Below are positions 1 through 6,252 of a stretch of DNA of 9,035 nucleotides, one piece after another. Source of the stretch: Bordetella parapertussis (GTDB taxonomy: Bacteria; Pseudomonadota; Gammaproteobacteria; Burkholderiales; SG8-39). The notes under the pieces are model-generated. The model was given only the letters and a program-made list of their open reading frames with translations. It was not told the origin of the DNA and did not search any database. Location: NCBI GenBank assembly GCA_945906975.1, contig CAMDRY010000102.1, positions 1 through 9,035 of the forward strand. The letters run 5' to 3'. How positions within the stretch are numbered: position 1 is the stretch's first letter; the number at the start of each line of letters is the position of its first letter. A program made the position numbers and the translations under genes.

Positions 1-206
1 TCGGCGCCGATGATGGTTGCACCGCCGGTTTTGTTCTCCACCACTATCGGCTGGCCCCACTTGGGCGTCAGGCGCTCTGAAATGGCGCGGGCAATTGCGT
101 CTATGCCCCCGCCCGGGGCGTAGGGCACGACGATCTTCACCGGACGGACGGGATAGGTCTGCGCCGGCGATGCGGCAGGCAACAAGCAGAGACTGGCGGC
201 AAGCAT
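1..206 (-). CDS. Bug/TctC-family solute-binding protein, N-terminal part (runs off window)
   Basis: Only the first 68 residues lie in the window. They show a hydrophobic signal sequence (residues 1-16, ending in ASPAQ) followed by the TctC/Bug opening: TYPVRPVKIVVPYAPGGGID, then ERL, WGQPIVVENKTGG. This is the ligand-binding mouth of a periplasmic binding protein for carboxylates or related small organics, by family knowledge; the ligand is unknown. PGGxxD with an intact Asp (residue 35) is present. The ATG at 206-204 is the first ATG, but it gives a signal peptide with no positive residue and has no ribosome binding site at a sensible distance. A GGAG at 233-230 sits 8 bases before an in-frame ATC at 221-219, which would give an N-terminus with KSIT before the current Met, so the real start is uncertain. 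It is separated from the upstream hydrolase by about 250 bases and probably has its own promoter. Confidence 0.85.
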   Translation of the reverse strand, partial: MLAASLCLLPAASPAQTYPVRPVKIVVPYAPGGGIDAIARAISERLTPKWGQPIVVENKTGGATIIGA

Positions 207-453
207 TGTGATCGATTTGATGAAATTTTCTCCAGTGTTCGCAGTCTTACAAGCCGTCAAAGGCAATCGCAGACCGATAATAAAATCAATCGGCACGTAC
301 GATGCATGGGCCGATGAAATGCTCTGCCATGTTGTGATTCGGGGTTTCAAAATCGCAATCATTATCGATGATGTTCAAATCCTGTGTTTGCCCATGCCCG
401 ATCCCGGGTTTGCTGGGTAAACGCGTTTGTTTAGGAAACGTGAAAAATGTCAT
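207..453. other. Intergenic region between the hydrolase gene and the third Bug gene
   Basis: This stretch of about 247 bases is visibly richer in A and T than its flanks, and no convincing gene was found in it. It should carry the promoter of the third Bug gene (minus strand), but no clear -35/-10 pair was found. It contains two small dyads: CCGAT/ATCGG at 274-278 and 289-293 (a 20-base element whose spacing resembles a LysR-type T-N11-A site), and ATCAT/ATGAT at 358-362 and 368-372. No terminator hairpin with a T-run was seen behind the hydrolase stop codon. Confidence 0.5.
274..293. promoter_or_regulatory. Candidate operator dyad upstream of the third Bug gene
   Basis: The sequence CCGATAATAAAATCAATCGG has 5-base inverted arms around a 10-base A/T-rich centre. 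It lies 50-70 bases upstream of the start of the third Bug gene. LysR-type regulators commonly bind such A/T-centred dyads. The arm CCGAT also occurs in the larger inverted repeat in front of the LysR gene (5142-5176). Binding is inference; a 5-base arm can arise by chance. Confidence 0.25.
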
Positions 454-2196
454 TTAGTGCCGTGAGGCCGGCGGCGGGTCCGGAGGCAAAAGTACACCAC
501 CAGACATGAACGTGCCGATCCGGTTGCCGCTGACCAGCGGAACCATCAGATGCGAGGGAAACGCGTTGCTGTGATGCACTGTCACGGTCGAGCGCACCGG
601 CCGCGAGACAGCACCGGAGGCGATGGCCTCGAGGAGATTGGCCGGTTTCTCGTCGTCGCAACAGCGGATTCGGATGCCCAGCCGCTGGCCGGGTTTGAGG
701 AGAATCGCGTAAGGCCTCATCTCTACATTGAACTCGTAGATCTGCCCAGGCACCAGCGGTTCGCGTTTTTCGTGGGTGTGAAACGGCAACCACGGCTCTG
801 AGCGCACCGGATCGGTGTGGCGCTGCGAGCCCCGCAACCAGCCGCGAGTGAGCAGGCGCATAGTCCCATCGGTTTCCTGCAGACAGAGGCTCGCGAACCA
901 CAATACTTCGCTGTCGGTGCTGGAACCCCAAAGGTTGAGCGCCAGCGGCCCGCACAACTCCGTCGCTTCGACTATGGGAGACGTCCAGAAACTCATTCCA
1001 CCTCGCTCGCCCGGGGCATCGACGAATGTCGATGCGCGATCCTCCGACCAGAACTCGTGCTCTGAAAGCAGTCCGTCTTGATGCAGGAAAAAGGGTGTCC
1101 AGCGGGTTTCCGGCAAGGGCCAGTCGTGAGCCGCTTTCCAAGTCCCTGTTCCGTCGACAAAGATCTGCACGGGAGCTTCGCGCATCATGCCGGTGTCGTT
1201 GCCCTTGAGCCAGTGATCGAACCAGCGCAGCGCTTCTTCCTGGTACTGGTAGACCGGTCGATCTAGGTAAAGGGGTGGCCCAATGGTGAGGCGTTTTGGC
1301 CCCGCCCAGTGTTTCCAGGCGCGCATCACCCCCGGTAGGTGCAGCCCGTAGATACCCCAATCGGCACCCAGATAAGCCGGGACCCGCGGCGGCGCGCTCC
1401 AATCGATGGATCGTTCACGATAGTAAGGTGCGTCCAGGGGCTGGATCAAAGTATCTGCGATCAGGGCATTGGCGCCATCATCAACTTGCTCCAGCGTTTC
1501 AACCAGATAGGGGACTGCGGCAATCTCAGGATCGTCGAGCGCACCGGCTACACGGCGCCGGTATTCTGCTTCGCCGATGGCGCGGCGCACTGGGCTGTCG
1601 ACGCGCACCCGGTGCAGGGATGGCACCCACAAGCGCATGAACCCGTGCACCAGAATGCCGCCGCGGTAATAACGGTCACGGTACATATCGGTCCAGCCGT
1701 AGGGTGCGAAGATCGCTTTCAAGCTGGGCGGCGCGAGCGCCGCAGTGAACTGCTGCACGATGGAGAAATACGACATTCCCAGCATGCCGACCTTGCCGTC
1801 GCACCAGGATTGGCGGGCAAGCCATTCGATGGTCTGGGCGATGTCGAGAATGGTGCGGCGATCAAGGTTACCGAACAGGCCGCCTGAAAAACCGGTGCCG
1901 CGCACATTGGCCACAACATGCGCGTAACCGCGCCTGGCGAAGTAGTTGCTGTCGCCCGCTTCGATATGCGCATACTGATTGCAGAACGCGACCGGCTTAA
2001 TTTCATCGAATTGCTCATCGTTGGGATAAGCGTGAAAACCCAGCAACACTGGAAAGCGGCCAGCAGTATCGGGCCTGACTAGCTCTGCGGCAATCTCGAT
2101 GCCGTCTGATACAGGAATGCGCAAGGATTCCCGGGCGCGTACTTCATGGAGACGCGCCGAAAGACTGCCTTTGACGAAGACTGTGGCTGGAATCAT
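454..2196 (-). CDS. CocE/NonD-type alpha/beta hydrolase (peptidase S15-like acyl hydrolase)
   Basis: This 580-residue cytoplasmic protein has no signal peptide. Its layout matches the cocaine esterase/X-Pro dipeptidyl-peptidase family: an alpha/beta hydrolase core at about residues 25-335 and a C-terminal jelly-roll domain at about 355-570. Visible marks are FHAYPN (54-59, with the likely oxyanion Tyr57), ANVRGTGFSGG (96-106), the nucleophile elbow GMSYFS with Ser142, GADWG with the probable acid Asp279, and RWFDHWLKG (324-332). The usual GPWxH segment that supplies the catalytic His reads IGPPLYLD (305-312), so the His position is unusual. Members cleave esters or amides of small acyl groups; the substrate here is unknown. 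The start lies 12 bases after the stop codon of the preceding Bug gene with only a weak AGG in front, which suggests translational coupling in a Bug-Bug-hydrolase operon. It probably processes what the Bug proteins capture, which is inference. Confidence 0.9.
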   Translation of the reverse strand: MIPATVFVKGSLSARLHEVRARESLRIPVSDGIEIAAELVRPDTAGRFPVLLGFHAYPNDEQFDEIKPVAFCNQYAHIEAGDSNYFARRGYAHVVANVRGTGFSGGLFGNLDRRTILDIAQTIEWLARQSWCDGKVGMLGMSYFSIVQQFTAALAPPSLKAIFAPYGWTDMYRDRYYRGGILVHGFMRLWVPSLHRVRVDSPVRRAIGEAEYRRRVAGALDDPEIAAVPYLVETLEQVDDGANALIADTLIQPLDAPYYRERSIDWSAPPRVPAYLGADWGIYGLHLPGVMRAWKHWAGPKRLTIGPPLYLDRPVYQYQEEALRWFDHWLKGNDTGMMREAPVQIFVDGTGTWKAAHDWPLPETRWTPFFLHQDGLLSEHEFWSEDRASTFVDAPGERGGMSFWTSPIVEATELCGPLALNLWGSSTDSEVLWFASLCLQETDGTMRLLTRGWLRGSQRHTDPVRSEPWLPFHTHEKREPLVPGQIYEFNVEMRPYAILLKPGQRLGIRIRCCDDEKPANLLEAIASGAVSRPVRSTVTVHHSNAFPSHLMVPLVSGNRIGTFMSGGVLLPPDPPPASRH

Positions 2197-2208
2197 GTCG
2201 GTGCCTGA

Positions 2209-3168
2209 TCATTCAACTTTTATGCCGCTGCTGCGAATGATGCGGCCGAGCGACGCGCGTTCCTGGCTGAGCATTGCGGCAAAGCCCGCGGGGGTTTCGT
2301 CGAGCAAGCGAAAGCCTTGCGGCTCAAGCACCTTCGAGCGGAAGGCATCACTCGAAAGGACGCGACGCGCCTCGAGGTTCAGGCGGGCGATCGCTTCGGA
2401 GGGCGTGGCTGCGGGCGCGAACAAACCGAACCACGACTCCACATTCAAATCCATGCCCAGTTCCCGCATGGTGGGCACGTTGGCCAGAATGCGGCTTCCC
2501 GTGGCTAGCGCCCTGAGTTTTCCGGCGCGGATCTGAGGGAGCACCGAGCCCGCCGCAAGAACGGTGAGTTGCACGTCTCCGGCGAGAAGCGCTTGCACCA
2601 CCGCGGGCGCAGTGTTGTAAGGGACGTGGGCGATGTCCACATTCTTCCATTGCCGGATTACTCCCAGGCGCAGGTGCGGAATGCTGCCGATGCCAGGGGA
2701 TCCCCAGTTCAGCATCCCGGGACGCCCCCTCGCGGCATTGATCATTTCGTCGAATGAGGTAAAACCGGCGTTCGGCGCGGCCACCGCCACGTCTTCTATC
2801 GCCACCAGGGGGGCAATCGGCGCCAGATCTCGCTCCGGCTGATAGGGGAGCTTCGCATACAACCAGGGGTTAACCGAAATCATCGCGATAGTGCTCGCGC
2901 ACAGCGCGTAGCCATCAGGCTGGGCCTTGGCGCAGGCTTCCATTCCGATAATTCCATTAGCTCCTGCCCGATTGTCGATGACAAACGGTTGGCCCATGCT
3001 GGCAGTCATTGCCTCAGCGAGTGGCCGCACAACTGCTTCGAGAGGCCCCCCCGGTGCGGTAGGAACGATGAGCCGCAACGGGCGCGACGGATAGGCTTGC
3101 GCCGCAACATTAGCGCAAAGGAGCGAGCAGGCGGTTGCAACGCCAAGAATCTGAATGCGCATACCCAT
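2209..3168 (-). CDS. Bug/TctC-family solute-binding protein (second of tandem pair)
   Basis: This 319-residue protein has a signal peptide (about residues 1-23, ANVAA before QAYPSRP) and the full TctC/Bug pattern: LRLIVPTAPGG (31-41), IDNRAGANG (64-72), EACAKAQPDGYALC (77-90), PERDLAPIAPL (111-121), HVPYN (181-185), AGKLRALA (215-222) and SWFGLFAPA (245-253). It is a periplasmic ligand-binding protein of normal family length. It is clearly related to the gene just upstream, including two shared cysteines (79 and 90), and is probably an old tandem duplicate. The conserved Asp of PGGxxD is Glu here (Glu44), which may alter ligand choice. The first ATG lies 3 bases after the upstream stop codon, and a second in-frame ATG at 3162-3160 is equally possible. 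A GGA sits 7 bases before the first ATG. No TctA/TctB permease genes are nearby, so the transporter it serves is unknown. Confidence 0.92.
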   Translation of the reverse strand: MGMRIQILGVATACSLLCANVAAQAYPSRPLRLIVPTAPGGPLEAVVRPLAEAMTASMGQPFVIDNRAGANGIIGMEACAKAQPDGYALCASTIAMISVNPWLYAKLPYQPERDLAPIAPLVAIEDVAVAAPNAGFTSFDEMINAARGRPGMLNWGSPGIGSIPHLRLGVIRQWKNVDIAHVPYNTAPAVVQALLAGDVQLTVLAAGSVLPQIRAGKLRALATGSRILANVPTMRELGMDLNVESWFGLFAPAATPSEAIARLNLEARRVLSSDAFRSKVLEPQGFRLLDETPAGFAAMLSQERASLGRIIRSSGIKVE

Positions 3169-3171
3169 GAA

Positions 3172-4146
3172 TCAGTCCAGCTTGATATTGGCGGCGCGCA
3201 CCAGCCGCGCTCCGGATTCGCGGTCTTCCCTGAGGAACGCCGCGAACTCGGCGGGCGTCATGATTGCCGGGTCGAAGCCTGCCGGCGCCATGAATTGGGT
3301 TTTGAACTTTGCGTCGCCGGTGGCCCTGGCAATCTCGCTGTTGATCCGCTGCACCGAGGCCGCTGCCATGCCGGCCGGGGCAAAGGTGCCGAACCAGGTT
3401 TTGACATAGAAATCGAGGCCGTTCTCAGGAAGGCTTGGCGTATCGGGGAGGGCCGCAGAGCGCTGCGAGCCGACGACCGCCAGCGCCTTAAGTTTTCCTG
3501 CTTTCAGATGAGGCATCAGGATGCCGCTCGCCAGCAGGCCTGAGCTGACTTCACCGGCGAGCATTGCCTGCAGCAGAGGTGCGGCTCCCTTGTATGGAAC
3601 GTGGGTCAAGTCTGACTTGGTTTCGCTGTTGATCCAGCCAAGATACAGATGCGAGGTGCTGCCATTGCCCCACGTTCCCCAGGTGACGGAACCGGCCTTC
3701 TGTCTTGACAAGGCCAACAATTCGCGCAGATTCGAAGCGGGCACCGAAGGGTGTGCAACGATGATGCCGTTGGCCCATGCGAGCGGTGCTACCGGAGTCA
3801 GGTCCTTCGCCGGATCGAAGGGCATCTGCGTGTACAGATGGGGGTTGATTGAAATGCTGTCGTTGGTGGTCATGCACAGGGTGTAGCCGTCGGGGGCGGC
3901 CTTGGCGCAGGCATCCAGCCCGACAATCCCGTTGGCGCCGGCCCGGTTTTCCACCACGAACGCTTGCCCGGTGGCGTCCTGAAGGCGCTGCGATACGGCA
4001 CGCACCAGGCTGTCGAGTACTCCGCCGGGAGGATAGGGCTCGATGACTCGCACCGCACGCGACGGATATGTTTGCCCCGAGACCGGGAATGATGCGATGG
4101 CAAGTGTTGCGAGCAGTACACGAGCGGCAAATTGGATCGGATTCAT
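3172..4146 (-). CDS. Bug/TctC-family solute-binding protein (first of tandem pair)
   Basis: This is a 324-residue periplasmic binding protein. The signal peptide is about residues 1-24 (positive Arg9, hydrophobic LLATLAIASF, cleavage near VSG|QTYP). It is followed by PYPPGGVLD (37-45, intact Asp45), VVENRAGANG (64-73), LDACAKAAPDGYTLC (77-91), DLTPVAPLAW (115-124), HVPYKGAAP (182-190), AGKLKALAV (216-224) and WFGTFAPAG (251-259). A longer reading from an ATG at 4191 would add 15 residues, MQASLRWWPQRQESA, in front of the signal peptide. The ATG at 4146 is preferred because AGGAG lies 6 bases before it and the signal peptide then begins normally. It is the first structural gene after the LysR regulator (84-base gap) and is 3 bases from the next Bug gene. 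Cys80 and Cys91 could form a periplasmic disulfide. The ligand is unknown; carboxylates are typical of the family. Confidence 0.93.
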   Translation of the reverse strand: MNPIQFAARVLLATLAIASFPVSGQTYPSRAVRVIEPYPPGGVLDSLVRAVSQRLQDATGQAFVVENRAGANGIVGLDACAKAAPDGYTLCMTTNDSISINPHLYTQMPFDPAKDLTPVAPLAWANGIIVAHPSVPASNLRELLALSRQKAGSVTWGTWGNGSTSHLYLGWINSETKSDLTHVPYKGAAPLLQAMLAGEVSSGLLASGILMPHLKAGKLKALAVVGSQRSAALPDTPSLPENGLDFYVKTWFGTFAPAGMAAASVQRINSEIARATGDAKFKTQFMAPAGFDPAIMTPAEFAAFLREDRESGARLVRAANIKLD

Positions 4147-4230
4147 GGCGGACTCCTGTCGTTGAGGCCACCACCTTAGGCTGGCTTGCACCTGTACGGA
4201 AATGATCTTTTTAGATGTCAGCGATCGATA
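4147..4230 (-). promoter_or_regulatory. Spacer between the LysR gene and the Bug-Bug-hydrolase operon
   Basis: This 84-base gap is the likely control region of the operon if it is not simply read through from the LysR gene. At its upstream edge, overlapping the LysR stop codon, are two ATCGAT palindromes 3 bases apart (4224-4229 and 4233-4238), forming a 15-base dyad that could be an operator. AGGAG at 4153-4157 is the ribosome binding site of the first Bug gene. No clear -35/-10 pair and no terminator were found. Confidence 0.35.
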
Positions 4231-5130
4231 TCATCGATGCTTTCGCGAGTATCGCCGTGCCGCCTCCGTTCTGAGCATCTGCGCCAGTTCGCGCGCCGGC
4301 GGCGCCAGCCGCGCACCCCGGCGGAGAAACAGCGAAGGCGTGCGCGCCGCGAAAGGTTTCTCGATCGATATGCTGTGGCAGCCCGGAGCACTGGCGGCGA
4401 CTGTCTGGGGAACGATAGCCGCAAGTCCGAGACGCTCGATCAACAGAAATGTCGTGGCGAAGCTGTCGGCTTCCACAACGATCTGCGGTTGCGCGCCGGC
4501 CGCACGAAAGTAGCCGTCTATGGTGTCGCGAATGGAAAAGTGGTGCGTAGGCAGCACCATCCGCTGCAGATGCAGATCCACCAGCCGGATGCGGCGCTTT
4601 CTCGCCAGAGAATGCGTGGCGTGCACCATTACCACCATCTCCTCCTCGAACAGCGGTTCGAAGGACAGACCCTTGGTGTCCAGGGGCAGGTAGGCAATGC
4701 CCAAGTCGAGCTCGGCGCCGAGCAGCCCGGCGCGCACCTCCTCGGTGGTCATTTCATTGATCACGACGCGCACCGAAGGATGGCTGTCCAGAAATTGCAC
4801 CACGCAGTCGGGCACCAGTGCCGCGGCAAAGCTGGGGGTCATCCCGATGCGGACTTCCCCGGCTAGGGCCGGCGCAGGGCCTTTGAGGTTTCGCACTCCT
4901 GTATCAACGGACTCCAGCGCCCGCAGCGCGCTCGCAAGAAACACCTCCCCTTCAGGCGTGAGCTTGACGCGTTTAGCATTGCGCTCGAGCAGCACCGTAC
5001 CCAACTCCGCTTCCAACTGCTGGATCTGATGCGAAAGCGTCGACTGCGAAACGTGCAGCCATTCGGCGGCGCGGGTGAAATTGAGCCGCTCGGCGAGCGC
5101 AGCAAAGTACCTCAGGTGGCGCAATTCCAT
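4231..5130 (-). CDS. LysR-family transcriptional regulator
   Basis: This 299-residue protein has the standard LysR build. The N-terminal winged helix-turn-helix covers about residues 1-65 (LRHLRYFAALAERLNFTRAA, then LHVSQSTLSHQI as the recognition helix, and LTPEGEVF). A linker helix follows, then the effector-binding domain from about 91 (GEVRIGMTPSF) to 290, containing ELDLGIAYLP (135-144) and a basic C-terminal tail. Full family length and normal motifs suggest it is functional. The style of the N-terminus is close to CynR/CbbR-type members, but the effector is not predictable. It lies directly upstream of, and in the same direction as, the Bug-Bug-hydrolase operon, which it probably controls. 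Its start is supported by the MELRHLRYF opening typical of the family; the ribosome binding site is a poor G-run (5144-5140). A perfect TATAAT and a large inverted repeat lie upstream, consistent with self-regulation. Confidence 0.93.
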   Translation of the reverse strand: MELRHLRYFAALAERLNFTRAAEWLHVSQSTLSHQIQQLEAELGTVLLERNAKRVKLTPEGEVFLASALRALESVDTGVRNLKGPAPALAGEVRIGMTPSFAAALVPDCVVQFLDSHPSVRVVINEMTTEEVRAGLLGAELDLGIAYLPLDTKGLSFEPLFEEEMVVMVHATHSLARKRRIRLVDLHLQRMVLPTHHFSIRDTIDGYFRAAGAQPQIVVEADSFATTFLLIERLGLAAIVPQTVAASAPGCHSISIEKPFAARTPSLFLRRGARLAPPARELAQMLRTEAARRYSRKHR

Positions 5131-5141
5131 GACTAACGGCC

Positions 5142-5176
5142 CCCGATAGACAATCGATGTTGCGCATTATATCGGG
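5142..5176 (-). promoter_or_regulatory. LysR gene promoter -10 and overlapping inverted repeat
   Basis: On the minus strand a perfect TATAAT occupies 5171-5166, which would start transcription near 5158, about 28 bases before the LysR ATG. No good -35 box was found at the proper spacing. A perfect 7-base inverted repeat, CCCGATA (5142-5148) and TATCGGG (5170-5176), with a 21-base spacer brackets the -10 box and the predicted start site, with ATCGAT inside it. This is the layout expected for negative self-regulation by a LysR protein. The repeat and box are seen directly; the binding is inferred. Confidence 0.5.
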
Positions 5177-5345
5177 AGGGGTAAGAGCATAATATCCGTT
5201 AAAAGTTGGCTCAAGTTTTCCTGAAGCATTCGCTGGAATTGGAAGTGCCAAGCCGCCCCCATCAGATTGCCAACGGCCCGATAGGCCAACAAGCCAAAGT
5301 TAAACCGAGTCCGTGAGCGGCGGTTCTAGAACGCTAAGCTGATTC

Positions 5346-5429
5346 TCATAGCACCCAAAAACGTGCGACTTCGACCCTGCGCACAGGCTGGCCGATGCCC
5401 AAATTCAGCGGCTGGGGAAAGGCGCTCAT
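5346..5429 (-). pseudogene. Remnant of a molybdenum hydroxylase large-subunit gene (N-terminal fragment)
   Basis: Reading the minus strand from an ATG at 5429 gives 27 codons that begin MSAFPQPLNLGIGQPVRRVE and stop at 5346. The stretch GIGQPVRRVE (5399-5370) is identical over ten residues to residues 5-14 of the intact enzyme encoded at 6272, and GIGQPVRR(V/K)ED is the N-terminal hallmark of CoxL/xanthine dehydrogenase-type subunits. The codons differ from the intact copy at several third positions, so this is a diverged homologue and not a recent copy. After RVE the resemblance ends in this frame; one added base after GAAG would give RVEDRTFL, close to the normal RVEDPRLL, which suggests a one-base deletion. 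No ribosome binding site precedes the ATG. It is most likely a dead fragment left after deletion of a divergent gene; a chance match is possible but unlikely. Confidence 0.55.
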
Positions 5430-5526
5430 GAAAGCAGAAAAGACCAAAGAAGATTGGGCAGAACAGGATCTTACCGCAACGATATAGAACTGACTGGTTT
5501 GAAAAATGCCCGTTCAAGGACCATGC

Positions 5527-5545
5527 TCCGTCATAATCCGTCATA
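5527..5545 (+). promoter_or_regulatory. Direct repeat upstream of the PadR gene (possible operator/-10 area)
   Basis: TCCGTCATA occurs twice, at 5527-5535 and 5537-5545, a spacing of 10 bases or one helical turn, ending 26 bases before the PadR start codon. CATAAT within it (5532-5537) matches five of six -10 positions, but no -35 box sits at the right distance. One-turn direct repeats can bind a regulator, including the PadR protein itself. This is weak evidence from position and repetition only. Confidence 0.25.
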
Positions 5546-5571
5546 GCATTTACCTCTCAGAGTAAATACCC

Positions 5572-6252
5572 ATGTCGCTGCCCTACGCCATCCTCGGCCA
5601 CCTGTCCACCACGCCCGCCACAGGGTACGAGCTTGCACAACAGTTCAAGCAAGGCCTTGGGGCCTGGTTCGGGCTGCCCAGCCAGATCTATCCCGAATTG
5701 AAGAAACTTGAGGAAAAGGGCCTCATCGAAGGCGAGTCCTCCACCGAAGACCGGCTCAACAAGCGCATCTACCGGCTCACCGCCAAAGGCGAGCGTGAGC
5801 TGCAGCAGTGGGTCGAAGGGCCGGTGTCCTACAAGCCGCCGCGCGACGCCGAGCGCGTGCAGCTCATCCTCATGGACAAGGCGCCCATCGAATCCATCCG
5901 CAAGCACCTGATCCGCCACCGCGCCCACTTCCGCAAGGTGATGTCGTTGTGGCAGACGCAACTTGATGCCCTGTCCGATGGCAGCCATCCGCGCCTGCGA
6001 CCGCGCCTGGCCGGGCGCCCGACAGCCGAGCATGCGCTCATCATCGGCCTCAAACAGGCCGGCGCCGAAGGCAACCTGAAACGCGCCGAATGCGAGGTCG
6101 CCTGGGCGAACAAATGGCTGGAATGGCTGGAGGCCCAGGAGCGCGAACGGGCGCCTGAACAAAAGCGGAAAAAGAAGCAAGAACCCGAACAAGCGGGGGT
6201 CTGGCGTTCGGCGCCGCCAAGGGTATTGGCAAACCGTACAAAACTGACATAA
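5572..6252 (+). CDS. PadR-family transcriptional regulator
   Basis: This 226-residue protein has an N-terminal winged helix-turn-helix (about residues 1-75: MSLPYAILGHLSTTPATGYE, then SQIYPELKKLEEKGLI at 37-52, and a wing ending in YRLTAKGERELQQW). A C-terminal alpha-helical domain of the Vir_act_alpha_C type follows at about 91-190, used for dimerisation in longer PadR members. PadR proteins are usually repressors released by a phenolic or other small ligand, by family knowledge. The start is supported by the MSLPYAILG opening common in the family, although no clear ribosome binding site precedes it. The C-terminus carries an extra 35 residues or so, rich in Lys, Arg, Glu and Gln (KRKKKQEPEQ) and then VWRSAPPRVLANRTKLT, whose last codons coincide with a promoter-like sequence. 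It lies 19 bases ahead of the molybdenum hydroxylase gene and probably controls it. Confidence 0.92.
   Translation: MSLPYAILGHLSTTPATGYELAQQFKQGLGAWFGLPSQIYPELKKLEEKGLIEGESSTEDRLNKRIYRLTAKGERELQQWVEGPVSYKPPRDAERVQLILMDKAPIESIRKHLIRHRAHFRKVMSLWQTQLDALSDGSHPRLRPRLAGRPTAEHALIIGLKQAGAEGNLKRAECEVAWANKWLEWLEAQERERAPEQKRKKKQEPEQAGVWRSAPPRVLANRTKLT

Larger units (their letters stand above)
5131..5571. other. Divergent intergenic region between LysR and PadR genes
   Basis: This 441-base region separates the minus-strand LysR gene from the plus-strand PadR gene. Next to the LysR gene it holds a -10 box and inverted repeat, and next to the PadR gene a CCGTCATA direct repeat. In the middle, on the minus strand, is a short fragment with the N-terminal signature of a molybdenum hydroxylase (5346-5429). 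The part from about 5180 to 5340 showed no recognisable gene, repeat or terminator. The mixture of a gene remnant with unassigned sequence suggests that a larger divergent gene has been deleted here, which is inference. Confidence 0.5.

Noticed and set aside
431..1402. Minus-strand 323-codon frame overlapping the hydrolase
   Set aside because: Arg/Ala-rich shadow with no recognisable motif; the hydrolase frame carries all family features.
4147..4191. Upstream ATG at 4191 for the first Bug protein
   Set aside because: It adds a tryptophan- and arginine-containing leader before a normal signal peptide, while the ATG at 4146 has AGGAG at ideal distance.
4973..5251. 92-codon minus-strand frame beginning MALPIPANASGKL over the LysR start
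   Set aside because: It overlaps the DNA-binding domain of the LysR gene in another frame and has no ribosome binding site or known motif.
5326..5544. A 72-codon minus-strand reading frame beginning MTDYDGAWSL with a good GAGAGG ribosome binding site at 5553-5558
   Set aside because: The protein resembles nothing known, is rich in Cys and Phe, and crosses the molybdenum hydroxylase remnant in a different frame. It may be a real small gene or the damaged front of the remnant, but it cannot be supported.
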